The notes beneath the pieces were generated by a model. It saw only the letters and a program-made list of their open reading frames with translations, was not told the origin of the DNA and searched no databases. This document shows positions 29,161-37,799 of a stretch of 64,000 bases of DNA, one piece after another (the stretch's first letter is position 1; each line of letters starts with the position of its first letter). Position numbers and translations under genes: made by a program. Origin of the DNA: Streptomyces sp. LBL (GTDB lineage Bacteria > Actinomycetota > Actinomycetes > Streptomycetales > Streptomycetaceae); NCBI RefSeq assembly GCF_029893585.1, contig NZ_JARXYX010000026.1, positions 1 to 64,000 on the forward strand, in the 5' to 3' direction.

Positions 29161-29424
29161 ACCCCAACCGGTCACAACCCGACCAACCGCACGGCCCCGG
29201 AACTTGCAACCGCCCTGGCCCAGCCGACAGCTGCGACGTGGTTCAAGAGCAGCCACAGCGGCGGCGAAGGCAACGAGTGCGTCGAAGTGGCCGATCTCCG
29301 AAACCAAGTGGCTGTACGGGATTCGAAGATCCCCCAGGGGGACGCGCTCACCGTCTCGACCGGCGCCTTCGCGGCGTTCGTCGACGGTATGGCGAAAGGC
29401 CGACGCGGCACCATGCTGTCGTAG
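29161..29424 (+). pseudogene. DUF397 protein body without a start codon
   Basis: After a TGA at 29158 the frame reads ELATALAQPTAATWFKSSHS, then GGEGNECVEVADLRNQVAVR, DSKIPQGDALTVSTGAF and ends at 29424. This is a complete DUF397 fold, but no ATG or GTG lies between the upstream stop and the domain. The adjoining ISAs1 end at about 29150 probably removed it. Confidence 0.75.
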
Positions 29425-29453
29425 CGGCCGACACGGCGGCCAGCCTAGGAGCG

Positions 29454-29530
29454 ATGATGGCACTGGCTCAGAAAGCCGCCGGCGAAGACCGCCGCTGGTT
29501 CAAGTCCTCCTACACCGGAGGGTCCGGAAG
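29454..29530 (+). pseudogene. Second DUF397 fragment (N-terminal)
   Basis: MMALAQKAAGEDRRWFKSSY begins at 29454 and keeps the family motif WFKSSYTGGSG, but the E-C-V-E-V core and the rest are replaced by unrelated sequence. Tandem DUF397 genes are common beside WhiJ-like regulators, so this is likely a relic of the same locus as 23484-24287. Confidence 0.65.
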
Positions 29531-29728
29531 CGAAGCCCCCATGTCCTACCGGAGTTGGGAGACACGACCTAGGCCGTTTCGTTCGGAGCATCTGATCGTG
29601 GGTTTGAGTGTGCCGTTGACTGATGCGCCCTGGGCCGGGGACGTCAACGATGTGGCGGGCGTGGACATCAACGTGCACGCGGGCCGGCCGCAAGAGATGA
29701 GTTCGTATCCGCCCGTCGAGTCGGTCCG

Positions 29729-30064
29729 TCAGATGACCTCCTTCTCCTCGGTGACCATCACGGCCACCGAGTCCATGTCGATGAAGCGTGCTTCGTCGGG
29801 GTTGACCAGCGTCCGGTAGTTGTCGGAGGCGAAGAAGGCGTCGTGGTCCTCCCAGTCCTCGAACCAGATTTCCGTCAGGCCGTCGTAGGCCCGGGGCGGG
29901 TAGTTCTCGGCGGGGACCGGGTGGGACACGCTGTACTTGCGCACGTAGCGCTCCGCCTCCGGGATGGAGGTGAACAGCGGCGCGTGCCGATCCCGATGGT
30001 GCTCGACGAAACGCTCGTACGACATTCCCTCGACGCGGTTGATCATGAAGATGAGCTTCAGCAT
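29729..30064 (-). CDS. EthD-domain protein
   Basis: A 111-residue ferredoxin-like dimeric barrel protein. It begins MLKLIFMINRVEGMSYERFV and has the EthD pattern H-x-x-x-H in VEHHRDRHAPL, then ERYVRKYSVSHPVP and EIWFEDWEDHDAFFASD. EthD relatives accompany ring-opening and polyketide-cyclase-like chemistry; no specific role can be read here. It is divergent from a MerR gene with a 67-bp gap. Confidence 0.85.
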   Translation of the reverse strand: MLKLIFMINRVEGMSYERFVEHHRDRHAPLFTSIPEAERYVRKYSVSHPVPAENYPPRAYDGLTEIWFEDWEDHDAFFASDNYRTLVNPDEARFIDMDSVAVMVTEEKEVI

Positions 30065-30083
30065 GGAGCTAACCTAAAAGCTC

Positions 30084-30093
30084 ACATCGATGT
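30084..30093. promoter_or_regulatory. Short palindrome in the EthD/MerR gap
   Basis: ACATCGATGT is a perfect 10-bp palindrome between the divergent genes and could be the core of the MerR operator. It is short, so confidence is low. Confidence 0.3.
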
Positions 30094-30131
30094 CAGGGGC
30101 AAGTGAGCCAGGAGAATGGGAGGAGTTCGGC

Positions 30132-30506
30132 ATGCGGATCGGTGAACTGTCCGCCCGGACGGGAGCCAGCCGCCGGTCGCTGCGCTACTACGAGGAGCAG
30201 GGCCTGCTCGTCAGCTCCCGCTCACCCAGCGGACAGCGCCACTACGAGGACGAGCACGTCCAGCGGGTGCGCCTGGTGCAGGCGTTCCTGGCGGCGGGTA
30301 TGTCCAGCGGCACCATCGTCGAGATGGTGCCCTGCATGACCGAGCCGAGCGAGGACAGGGCGCGGCAGGCACTGGAGGTCATGGGCCGCGAGCGGGCCCG
30401 GCTGTCCGGGAACATCGACGGCCTCGCCGCCGCCAGGGACGCGCTGGACCACCTCATCGAGGACAACCACGCGTACCTGACACGGTCGGCGGACGACGAG
30501 GCGTGA
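30132..30506 (+). CDS. MerR-family transcriptional regulator
   Basis: A 124-residue MerR protein: MRIGELSARTGASRRSLRYY, EEQGLLVSSRSPSGQRHY (wing), then DEHVQRVRLVQAFLAAGMS and a coiled-coil C-terminus. There is no Cys metal-binding cluster at the end, so it is not a metal sensor of the usual kind; a single Cys occurs in VPCMTEPSE. ATG 30132 follows GGAGGAG. It probably regulates the divergent EthD gene. Confidence 0.9.
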   Translation: MRIGELSARTGASRRSLRYYEEQGLLVSSRSPSGQRHYEDEHVQRVRLVQAFLAAGMSSGTIVEMVPCMTEPSEDRARQALEVMGRERARLSGNIDGLAAARDALDHLIEDNHAYLTRSADDEA

Positions 30507-30704
30507 ACTGGGCGGCGTTTGAATCAGCGTGCGGACCTCGGGTGTAGTGCGGAATCAGAACCTTCTCGACAAATCTGTCCTGCGGTGGACGACCCGGCAG
30601 GTCGACGCCCGGTTGCCGGGTTCCGCGCCGAAAGGCGCGCGATGCGTGACGAGGACGTCGCCCGGACGAATGACGATGGCTCGGGCCACCCGGGGGAGGA
30701 CGGC
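30507..30704. other. Intergenic stretch, possible dioxygenase remnant
   Basis: Read on the minus strand in one frame there is a short piece resembling the end of a phytanoyl-CoA dioxygenase (RAIVIRPGDVLVTHRAPF), but it is too short to be sure. No other gene is seen. Confidence 0.3.
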
Positions 30705-31664
30705 TTACTTGGATTCGACTCGTCCCACCGGGTTGGGGCCGGTCGCCAGCGCGTCGCACGCGGTCTGCCAGGTGGTGTCGCCGGGGTGGAGTTCGGCGCG
30801 GAGGTAGGCCGCGGTGAGCCGGCCGACGGCGGCGACGCGCTCGGGGCTCTCGTCCGTGGTCTCGGCGACGTCGTATCCGGGGATCCCGCCGAGTGCGTGC
30901 CCCGCTCCGAACAGGGTGAGCAGGGCCTTGGGGCCGACGCCGAGGGTGTAGGGGTCCGCGTGCCAGTCCGGTCCCATGTCCGTGAAGTGCCGGGAGTCGT
31001 CCTCGTCACCGGCGACGACCAGCGTGGGCGTGGTCATCGTGGAGAAGTCGATGGTCCCGAAGACGGGCAGCGCGTCAGCCATGGGCCCGTTGAGGACGTC
31101 GCCCCGGCCGGGCGAGGCCAGCAGCACACCCGCCTTTATGCGGGGCTCGATGAGGCTCACTTCCTCCCCGGTGTCGGGGTCGGTGACCCGGGCGCCGAGC
31201 AGGAGGCTGGAGGTGAAGCCGCCGAAGGAGTGTCCGGCGACGGCGACCTTGGTGTGGTCGATCCGGCCGGCGAGCAGCGGCACGGCCTTCTCGATCACGT
31301 CGAGCCGGTCGAGGAGGTGAGTCATGTCCTCGGCGCGCGATCGCCAGAAGAAGGGTGCCCCGGGGGCGTCGGCGACCAGGTGGCTCAGAGTCCTGGAGGT
31401 GAGGTGGGTGGGCTGGATGACCGCGAACCCCTGTGCCGCCCAGAAGTTGACGAGCGGTGCGTAGCCGTTCAGCGAGGAGAGGTTGTTCGAGGGGCCCTGG
31501 CCGTGGGAGAGCAGGATGACGGGCAGGTCGGTTCCGGTCTCGGGTGCGGTGACGCGTACCTCAAGGTCCACGGGACGTCCGGGTACGGACAGCACCACCG
31601 GACTGAAGGACAGGACCGGGACGGGCGCGCCCGAGGTGTTGGCGGTGGCGGTGGACGCGTTCAC
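30705..31664 (-). CDS. Alpha/beta hydrolase (platelet-activating-factor-acetylhydrolase-like)
   Basis: A 319-residue alpha/beta hydrolase. The oxyanion region VILLSHGQGPSNNLSSLNGY, the nucleophile elbow VAVAGHSFGGFTSSLLLG (Ser), the acid region TPTLVVAGDEDDSRHF and the catalytic His in LFGAGHALGGIPG are all seen. GTG 31664 (VNASTATANTSGAPVPVL) is preferred; a longer frame to 31781 would add 39 residues rich in Arg. It is divergent from a TetR-like ORF that has lost its effector half, so its control may be broken. Confidence 0.87.
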   Translation of the reverse strand: MNASTATANTSGAPVPVLSFSPVVLSVPGRPVDLEVRVTAPETGTDLPVILLSHGQGPSNNLSSLNGYAPLVNFWAAQGFAVIQPTHLTSRTLSHLVADAPGAPFFWRSRAEDMTHLLDRLDVIEKAVPLLAGRIDHTKVAVAGHSFGGFTSSLLLGARVTDPDTGEEVSLIEPRIKAGVLLASPGRGDVLNGPMADALPVFGTIDFSTMTTPTLVVAGDEDDSRHFTDMGPDWHADPYTLGVGPKALLTLFGAGHALGGIPGYDVAETTDESPERVAAVGRLTAAYLRAELHPGDTTWQTACDALATGPNPVGRVESK

Positions 31665-31834
31665 GATGTGCTGGTTCCCCTTCTGTGTGCCCTGCCGCCC
31701 GCCGGTCTCGTGCGACCGGCGACGGACAAGGCGGTGGAGAGCGTCCCGCTTCAGCCAAGCCGAAACGGAACGTCGTTCCATCTATGATCCGGATCGTCGT
31801 TCCGCTTTGTCAAGCGGTGTCGAAGGAGAACGTG

Positions 31835-32842
31835 ATGCCCTCCGATGGCCCCGCCGGGGAGCCGCCGGCCCGAAGCAAGCGGGCCGACGCCCAGCGCAAC
31901 CGGCAGACGGTGCCCAGCGCAACCGGCAGACGGGTGCTCACCGCCGCCGCCGAGGTGTTCGTCACCTCCGGCGTCGACGCGCCGATCCGCCAGATCGCAG
32001 CCAGAGCGGGCGTCGGGATGGCCACGATGTACCGCCGCTTCCCGACCCGGGCGGATCTCGTCCGCGGCGACGACGGCCTCGGAACCTGCGGCCCAGGCTG
32101 CGGCGTCGCCATCGACTTCACCTGCCGCCGCTGCGGCTCGCCGGCGGACATCAGCACGGACGGATGCTGCACACGCTGCGTTGCCAGCGACCGCGTCCAC
32201 GAGCTCCTCGCCGACCAGAACGGGCAGGTCACCGAGGTACTCGTACCGCTTGCCCAAGCTCTCACCGCGGCGCCACGACCCAGGTCCGTCATGGCATGGC
32301 TCCGCCGAAGCCCGAGTGCCCACCTCCTGGCCGCGCTCGCGGCAAGCCAGGCTGAGATCACGCATGAACGTCTCAATGACGTGCCGCAGGAGCCGGCCAC
32401 GCGATACGTCCGTGAACTGCTTGTCCACGCCGAGATCTTGCCGACGCGACAGGAGAATCTCGTCCAGCTGGAGCTGTGGTTCCGCGACGCCGCTCAGAAC
32501 CTGCCGACCGCACACACAGAGATCATCCGACCGTTCGCTGAGTGGTTCATCATCCGCGATGCCCGCCGACGCGCCGCTCGCGGCCGATACTCACCCAAGG
32601 CCGCCCACACCAACCGGGGGGAGGTCCCGACGGGCGAAAGCAGACGAGGACGCTGGGCGATGGCCGGTATTGCCGCGCAGGTGACAACGAACGATCATCA
32701 CCCGAGATGCGCAATTACATGCCGTCGGGCGGGATGGGTGTTGCCTGGTGGTAGTACATCTGCCATGACCCGGCTGTGCCCTGCTTGCGCCAGACTGAAC
32801 TCCGCCGTGCCCGGTTTCCGTCAAACGTGGTCTCGTAGGTGA
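31835..32842 (+). pseudogene. Chimeric ORF: TetR helix-turn-helix joined to an integrase-like N-terminal half
   Basis: Start near ATG 31835 (MPSDGPAGEPPARSKRADAQ). Residues about 32-75 are a TetR DNA-binding domain (RVLTAAAEVFVTSGVDAPIR, QIAARAGVGMATMYRRFPTR). Directly after ADLVRGDD it changes to a different family: CGPGCGVAIDFTCRRCGSPA, DGCCTRCV (paired Cys, zinc-ribbon-like), then RPRSVMAWLRRSPSAHLLAA and IIRPFAEWFIIRDARRRAAR, which resembles the N-terminal half of streptomycete tyrosine recombinases. From about 32640 the frame is antisense to another remnant. Neither parent is complete. Confidence 0.65.
31889..31934 (+). repeat. 23-bp tandem duplication inside the TetR part
   Basis: The segment beginning GCCCAGCGCAACCGGCAGAC at 31889 recurs at 31912. 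A 23-bp duplication would break the frame, but one additional G after the second copy gives a net 24 bp, so the frame continues with eight extra residues (PSATGRRV) before LTAAAEVF. Confidence 0.7.
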
Positions 32843-32966
32843 GATGCACCAGTCCGGGGGCCAGCAGAACGCCGGTGAAGTTTGAGGGTTCATAGCGCGG
32901 ACCGTCTTCTGCCGCACCGCCCAGCTCGGACAGCTCGGCCAGCATCTCCGTGTACGTCCATCGCAC
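32715..32966 (-). pseudogene. SnoaL/NTF2-like (DUF4440) C-terminal remnant
   Basis: The 83-residue frame reads MRWTYTEMLAELSELGG, LLAPGLVHLTYETTFDGNRA, RRSSVWRKQGTAGSWQMYYH and QATPIP, the second half of a DUF4440 protein. The N-terminal half is absent: upstream in frame there is a stop only a few codons away. It overlaps the end of the chimeric ORF on the other strand. Confidence 0.65.
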
Positions 32967-32981
32967 CCCCCGGGGCGTCCG

Positions 32982-33695
32982 CTAGGACTCCGGCCCCGCC
33001 CCCGAGCCCGCCCCCGGCAACGAGCCCGACACCGCCCCCGCCCGATCCAGCAACCCCGTCCGCGCCGCCAGCGCCGCCGCCTCCAGCCTCGACCCCACGC
33101 CCAGCTTCATCAGCACCCGCTGGACATGCGTCCGCGCGGTGGACGGTGCGATCCCCATCCCCGCCGCGATCAGCCGGGTGTCCTCGCCGTCGGCCACCCG
33201 CACCAACACCTCGACCTCCCGGGGTGTCAGCATCTGCAACAGCCGCTGGCCCTCGTCGTCCGGCTGGGCCACGGGGTTCAGCAGCTCGCTGAAGGCCCCC
33301 TGCAACAACTGCGGCGCCACCGCCGTCTCCCCCGCCCGAGCCTTCATGATGGCGCGCTCGACGCCTTCGATGCGCTCGTCGTGCCGTACGTAGCCGGACG
33401 CCCCGGCGGCGAACGCTGCCGCGATCCCGCGCGGATTCGGGACCGGCCCCAGCACCAGTACGGCCACCTGTGGCCGCTCCCGCTTGATCCTCACCACCGG
33501 ATCGAACATCCCCGGCTCGGCCGGCGTGGCCGTCCCCAGCAGGCACACCTCCGGGGCCCGCGTGATCACGAGCTCCGCCGCCCCCGCGGCGGGCGCCGCC
33601 GCGGCGAGCACCCGGTGCCCCCGCAGCTTCAACGCCGAGGCCAGCGCCTCGGCGAGCAGTCGGTGGTCGTCGACCACCATGAGCCGCACTCCCAT
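32982..33695 (-). CDS. NarL/LuxR-type regulator with a degenerate receiver
   Basis: A 237-residue orphan regulator. MGVRLMVVDDHRLLAEALAS keeps the first acidic pair, but the strand that should carry the phosphoacceptor Asp reads VCLLGTATPAEPG and the conserved Lys position is YVRHDER. The receiver therefore probably does not accept phosphate. The LuxR domain is complete (LTPREVEVLVRVADGEDTRL, IAPSTARTHVQRVLMKLGV). ATG 33695 follows GGGGGG. Its architecture resembles the regulator at 12578. The C-terminal 25 residues are Gly/Ser/Pro-rich. Confidence 0.88.
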   Translation of the reverse strand: MGVRLMVVDDHRLLAEALASALKLRGHRVLAAAAPAAGAAELVITRAPEVCLLGTATPAEPGMFDPVVRIKRERPQVAVLVLGPVPNPRGIAAAFAAGASGYVRHDERIEGVERAIMKARAGETAVAPQLLQGAFSELLNPVAQPDDEGQRLLQMLTPREVEVLVRVADGEDTRLIAAGMGIAPSTARTHVQRVLMKLGVGSRLEAAALAARTGLLDRAGAVSGSLPGAGSGAGPES

Positions 33696-33922
33696 CGAGC
33701 AACCCCCCAGTCCCCCCAATGGATCTCTGTGGTCGCCCTATGGCTGCCCACTATGGATGCCCACTGGTCCGCGCGGACAGGAGCCCCCCGGCTCTCCGCC
33801 CTCCATTGCCCCCGGAAGCTACACGCTTGTTCGACGTTGCGCTTCCCCAACCGGTGAGAAGTGCCCCTGATCGACGGAATTTCTCGCTTTTCCCGCATTC
33901 GAGGGTGATGAGCGGTACGCGA

Positions 33923-33954
33923 ACGGCCCCACCCCTGAGCAGGGGCGGGGCCGT
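33923..33954 (-). terminator. Terminator of the PQQ-propeller operon
   Basis: ACGGCCCC (33923-33930) and GGGGCCGT (33947-33954) pair perfectly; inside, CCCCT and AGGGG extend the stem. It lies 35 bp after the stop at 33989. Confidence 0.8.
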
Positions 33955-33988
33955 ATCCGCGACGCGACGACGAGGCAACCGGCGGGGT

Positions 33989-35710
33989 TCAGCTCGCGCC
34001 GAACGCCAAGGCCAGATACCTCTTCTCGTCCGAGCTCCCCGGATCACTCGCGAACACCGCGGACATGTACAGACGCCCCTGCGAGTACTGGACCTCGGAG
34101 TAGTCCGGCGACATGCTGGCCTCCGCGTCCCGCGCCGACTTCTTCGCCGGGTTCTCCAGCAGCTTCGTCTCCTTGAAGGTGCCCCCGTCGATGCTGACGA
34201 TCTGACCGCCCTTGTCGTACGGCGGGCGCTTGTACGCGAGGATGTTGCGGCCGTCCATCCGCAAGGGCGTGATCGTGTAGTCCTCGCCCGCGTCGGCCCG
34301 CTGACCGGTCTGCTTTCCGGTGGCGAGGTCGATCGCGATGATCTCGTTGGTCTGGCTGAGGCCGCCGCCGCTGCCGTCGTGCTCTGCGGTCGGCAGGTAG
34401 ATCCGGTCGTTGCCGACGGCGATCTGGCGGCACGCCTCGACCTCGGTGATGGGGCAGTCGGCCGCGTAGTCGTCGCTCGGCGCGGAGATACGGGTACGCA
34501 GCTTGCCGGTCTTGTTGTCGATGGAGAAGAGGTCCGAGAAGCCGTTCCCGCCTCCGGAGTCACCGACATCGGCGGCCACGACCAGCGGGCTGGTGGACAC
34601 CACGCCGGCGTACTCGATGCCCTGCGCCATCCGGTACTCGGAGATCACCTTTCCGGACTTCGGGTCGATGGTCTGGATGTGCAGCTCGCGCTGTCCGTAC
34701 GCACCGCACTTGCGGACCGCGACCAGCTTCTCGCCGCCGCCGTAGCCCGCGTCGTAGCAGGTGTCGGTCGTCTTGGGGGCCCACAGCGCCTTGCCGGAGG
34801 AGAGGTCCCAGGCGGCGCCGCCGCTGGTGCCGCCCGCGGCGACGGTGCTCGCGCTGACGGTGACGTTGTCGAAACTGATCGTCTGGTCACCGGCTGTGGC
34901 CGTCTTCGTCCACAGCTTCTTGCCCGCGTCGAGGTCGATCGCGGCGACCTGGGTGCACGCGCTGGTGTGGGTCTTCGTCGGCATGTCGGGCTGGTACACG
35001 ACGGCCGTGAGGTTGTTCGCGGTGGTGTGGCGGCCGGCCTGACACACCGGGCCGGGGAGCTTGATCGTCCACTGCTCGGTGCCCTTGTCGGGGTCGTAAC
35101 CGACGATCTTGGCGACGCCGCTCTTGGCGTACACCTTGTCCGTGAGCCAGGAGCCGGAGACGGAGACCGAGGTGTCCTTGTCGACCTTGGGCTGCGGCAC
35201 CTGGAAGAGGATGTGGGAGGCGGGGTCGGCGGGCACCTTCTCCGCGCTCTTGCCCGACGTGCCATCGGCGCCCCCCGCGCCACCGGTGCCGCCCTTGTCG
35301 TCCTCACCGCCGGTGCCGCCGCTGGTGCTCGTCGTGTCCTTCTTGTCGTCGTCCTTGCCGGAGGAGGACGCGTACCAGACACCGCCGCCGATGATCAGCG
35401 CGATCGCCACGACGGCCGAGACGATGATCGCCAGCTGCGCGTTGATCTTCCGCCCGCCACCCTGCCCGGGCTGCCCGGGCTGCCCGGGCTGCCCGGGCTG
35501 CGGCTGCAGCGGCGCGTTCGCCTGCGGGTAGCCGTAACCGGGCTGCTGACCGTACGGATTCGGCGCCTGCCCGGGGTAGCCGTAACCGGGGGGTGCCTGC
35601 GGATAGCCGTAACCGGCCGGCGGCTGACCCTGCGGCTGGTCCTGCGGCGGGCCGAACCCCCCTTGCTGCGGAGGCTCGTTGGGTGGCGGAGGGGGCGGCG
35701 GCTGGGTCAT
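33989..35710 (-). CDS. Membrane-anchored PQQ-type beta-propeller protein (copy 2)
   Basis: 573 residues. An N-terminal cytoplasmic region rich in Pro, Gln, Gly and Tyr (PPAGYGYPQAPPGYGYPGQ) leads to one membrane segment near residues 92-113 (LAIIVSAVVAIALIIGGGVWY), then a Gly/Asp-rich linker and an extracellular propeller whose blades repeat the idea of ATGKQTGQ, DAGKKLWTKT and SSGKALWAP. No lipobox or catalytic residue is seen. It follows, 76 bp later in the same direction, a longer paralogue; both may be cell-surface binding or scaffold proteins. Confidence 0.85.
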   Translation of the reverse strand: MTQPPPPPPPNEPPQQGGFGPPQDQPQGQPPAGYGYPQAPPGYGYPGQAPNPYGQQPGYGYPQANAPLQPQPGQPGQPGQPGQGGGRKINAQLAIIVSAVVAIALIIGGGVWYASSSGKDDDKKDTTSTSGGTGGEDDKGGTGGAGGADGTSGKSAEKVPADPASHILFQVPQPKVDKDTSVSVSGSWLTDKVYAKSGVAKIVGYDPDKGTEQWTIKLPGPVCQAGRHTTANNLTAVVYQPDMPTKTHTSACTQVAAIDLDAGKKLWTKTATAGDQTISFDNVTVSASTVAAGGTSGGAAWDLSSGKALWAPKTTDTCYDAGYGGGEKLVAVRKCGAYGQRELHIQTIDPKSGKVISEYRMAQGIEYAGVVSTSPLVVAADVGDSGGGNGFSDLFSIDNKTGKLRTRISAPSDDYAADCPITEVEACRQIAVGNDRIYLPTAEHDGSGGGLSQTNEIIAIDLATGKQTGQRADAGEDYTITPLRMDGRNILAYKRPPYDKGGQIVSIDGGTFKETKLLENPAKKSARDAEASMSPDYSEVQYSQGRLYMSAVFASDPGSSDEKRYLALAFGAS

Positions 35711-35786
35711 GACGTGAGTACCTCGATGGCGGGGACGACGACAGGGGGGAGGGGGAGGGGGAGCGGAAGGGAAGAGGGGGAGGGAG

Positions 35787-37679
35787 TCACTTGCCGTAGG
35801 CGAGCATCAACTTCTCCTTCGCGTCGTCACTGCCGGACAGCCGCGTGGTCGAGAGGTAGAACCTCCCGTCGACCCAGTCGATGTCCTTCGAGAAGAAGCC
35901 GCTCTCGATCTGCGCGGTGCCCTGTGGGTTCTGCAGCAGCTTGGCCGGCGTGTGCCCGCTGCCGCCCGTCGCGATCGACACGATCCGGCCGCCCGCGTTG
36001 TACGACGGCTCCACATACGCGATGAGCTTGCCGCCCTCGACCTTGACCGGGAGCATCGACTCGTCCGCCGGCGACTTGACGCGCCACTTCTCCTTGCCGG
36101 TGGAGAGGTCGACCGCGACGATCTCGTTCGGCCCGCTGGTCGCCTCGGTGGGCAGGTACAGGGTGTTCGCGTCGGCGGCCACGCCCTCGCAGCCCTGGAG
36201 GTCACGCGCGAGGATGGCCAGGCCGCAGCCAGGGGCGAAGCTCTCGTCGATGCGGACCTGGGAGCGGAACGTACCGGCGGGGGTGAGCGTGGAGATGTTC
36301 CACGCCTTCTTGTCCTCGTTGGTGCTGTAGACGATCAACGGGTCGACGGAGTAGACCCGCGAGACCGTCCAGCCCTTGTCGAACTTCTGGGTCCACTTGA
36401 CCTTGCCGGTCACGGGATCCAACTCCTGGACCTCGTCGTGCTCGTTCGCCTGGGCGGCGGCGCAGGACGCGACCGCGATCAGCCGGGCGCCGCCCGCGAA
36501 CCCGCCCGGGAAGCAGGCGCTGCCGTACCTCTTCTTGTCGAACAGCTTCTTGCCGGTGCGGACGTCGTACGCCGTACCGGACTGCGAGCGGCCGACCATC
36601 AGGGTGTTGCCGCTGACGGTCAGTTCGATCTGCAGGGTGCTGTCGAACAGCGCACCGTCCCCGACCTCGCCGGTCCAGCCCTTCTGCCCCGTGTTCAGGT
36701 CGATCTGCTGGAGCAGGTTGCACTTGGCACGGTCGCTGGTGCCGTTCATGTACGCGACGACGATCTTGTCGTCGGACGTCTTCTGCGGGGTGACCCCGCA
36801 GATCTTCTGCGGGAAGGTGACCGGGTCCCAGGTCGGCGCGCCGTCCCCGACGTTGTAGGCGACGAGTTGCTTGTACACCGCCTTGACCGCGGTCTTGTCG
36901 GTGATCCACATACCGGGGGCGTCGGCGCCGTCGGCGGGCGCGTCGGGACCCTCCTTGTACCAGAGCACCTTCGCCTCTCCGGCCTGCCGGCCCTCGTTGA
37001 GGTTCTCCGAGTCCGCGCCGCCGGCACCGCTGCCGTCCCCCGGGTTGACCGGGGAGTCGCTCGCGGTGGGCTTGGGGTCGTCGCTCTTCTCGGCGACCGG
37101 CTTCTTGTCGTCGTCACCACCACTGCTCCCGGTGACCGCGAACACGGTCCCGCCGATGACCAGCAGCGCGGCCACGGCCGCCCCGACGACGAGGGCGGTC
37201 TTCCCCTTGAGACGGCTGCCGGAACCGGGCGGCGGGGTGCCGGGCGTGCCCGGGAACGGGGGTTGCGGCGGATAGCCGTACCCCTGCGGCTGGGCGTACG
37301 GACCCGACTGCTGCGGTTGCCCGTGGGGCCCGCCGAGTTGGCCGTAGGGACCGGGTTGCCCGTAGGGACCGGGCTGGGGCGCACCGTACGGACCCGGCTG
37401 GGCGTACGGACCCGGCTGGGCGTAGGGACCCGGCTGCGGGGCGGCGGGCGGCTGCTGCGGATAGCCGTAACCGGGCTGCGGGGCACCGGACGGCGGGCCC
37501 TGCGGAGGCGGCGGAGCCTGCGGCGCCCCGAAGCCACCGCCCTGCGGCGGTGCTGCCTCTTGCGGCGCTGCCTGGGGCTGTGGCGCCTGCGGCGGCTGCT
37601 GTGGTTGTTGCGGCTGTTGCGGTTGGTCCTGCGGCGCTCCGAAACCGCCGTGCGGCGGCTCGTTGGGCGGCTGCGTCAT
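35787..37679 (-). CDS. Membrane-anchored PQQ-type beta-propeller protein (copy 1)
   Basis: 630 residues, same architecture as the gene at 33989. The N-terminal 150 residues are Pro/Gln/Gly-rich with repeated GPYAQP/GPYGQP units; the membrane segment is TALVVGAAVAALLVIGGTVF; the outer part has blades with NTGQKGWTGEVG, RTGKKLFDKKR and STGKEKWRVKS. ATG 37679 (MTQPPNEPPHGGFGAPQDQP) follows GGGGGAA; a Met 24 bases earlier is less likely. The shared N-terminal start MTQPP shows tandem duplication. Function unknown. Confidence 0.85.
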   Translation of the reverse strand: MTQPPNEPPHGGFGAPQDQPQQPQQPQQPPQAPQPQAAPQEAAPPQGGGFGAPQAPPPPQGPPSGAPQPGYGYPQQPPAAPQPGPYAQPGPYAQPGPYGAPQPGPYGQPGPYGQLGGPHGQPQQSGPYAQPQGYGYPPQPPFPGTPGTPPPGSGSRLKGKTALVVGAAVAALLVIGGTVFAVTGSSGGDDDKKPVAEKSDDPKPTASDSPVNPGDGSGAGGADSENLNEGRQAGEAKVLWYKEGPDAPADGADAPGMWITDKTAVKAVYKQLVAYNVGDGAPTWDPVTFPQKICGVTPQKTSDDKIVVAYMNGTSDRAKCNLLQQIDLNTGQKGWTGEVGDGALFDSTLQIELTVSGNTLMVGRSQSGTAYDVRTGKKLFDKKRYGSACFPGGFAGGARLIAVASCAAAQANEHDEVQELDPVTGKVKWTQKFDKGWTVSRVYSVDPLIVYSTNEDKKAWNISTLTPAGTFRSQVRIDESFAPGCGLAILARDLQGCEGVAADANTLYLPTEATSGPNEIVAVDLSTGKEKWRVKSPADESMLPVKVEGGKLIAYVEPSYNAGGRIVSIATGGSGHTPAKLLQNPQGTAQIESGFFSKDIDWVDGRFYLSTTRLSGSDDAKEKLMLAYGK

Positions 37680-37799
37680 CAGCGCGTTCCCCCGTTCCAT
37701 CACTGATTTTTAGCCACGCCCTGAGATACGTAACGGCTCAGAGTCGTATGCAGAAAGATCTCAGACGGCTCTTTGTATCACTTGGGACCGACAACGCAC

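Noticed and set aside
30519..31787. 422-codon plus-strand frame opposite the alpha/beta hydrolase
   Set aside because: The minus strand encodes a hydrolase with Ser, Asp and His motifs; the plus frame has no domain.
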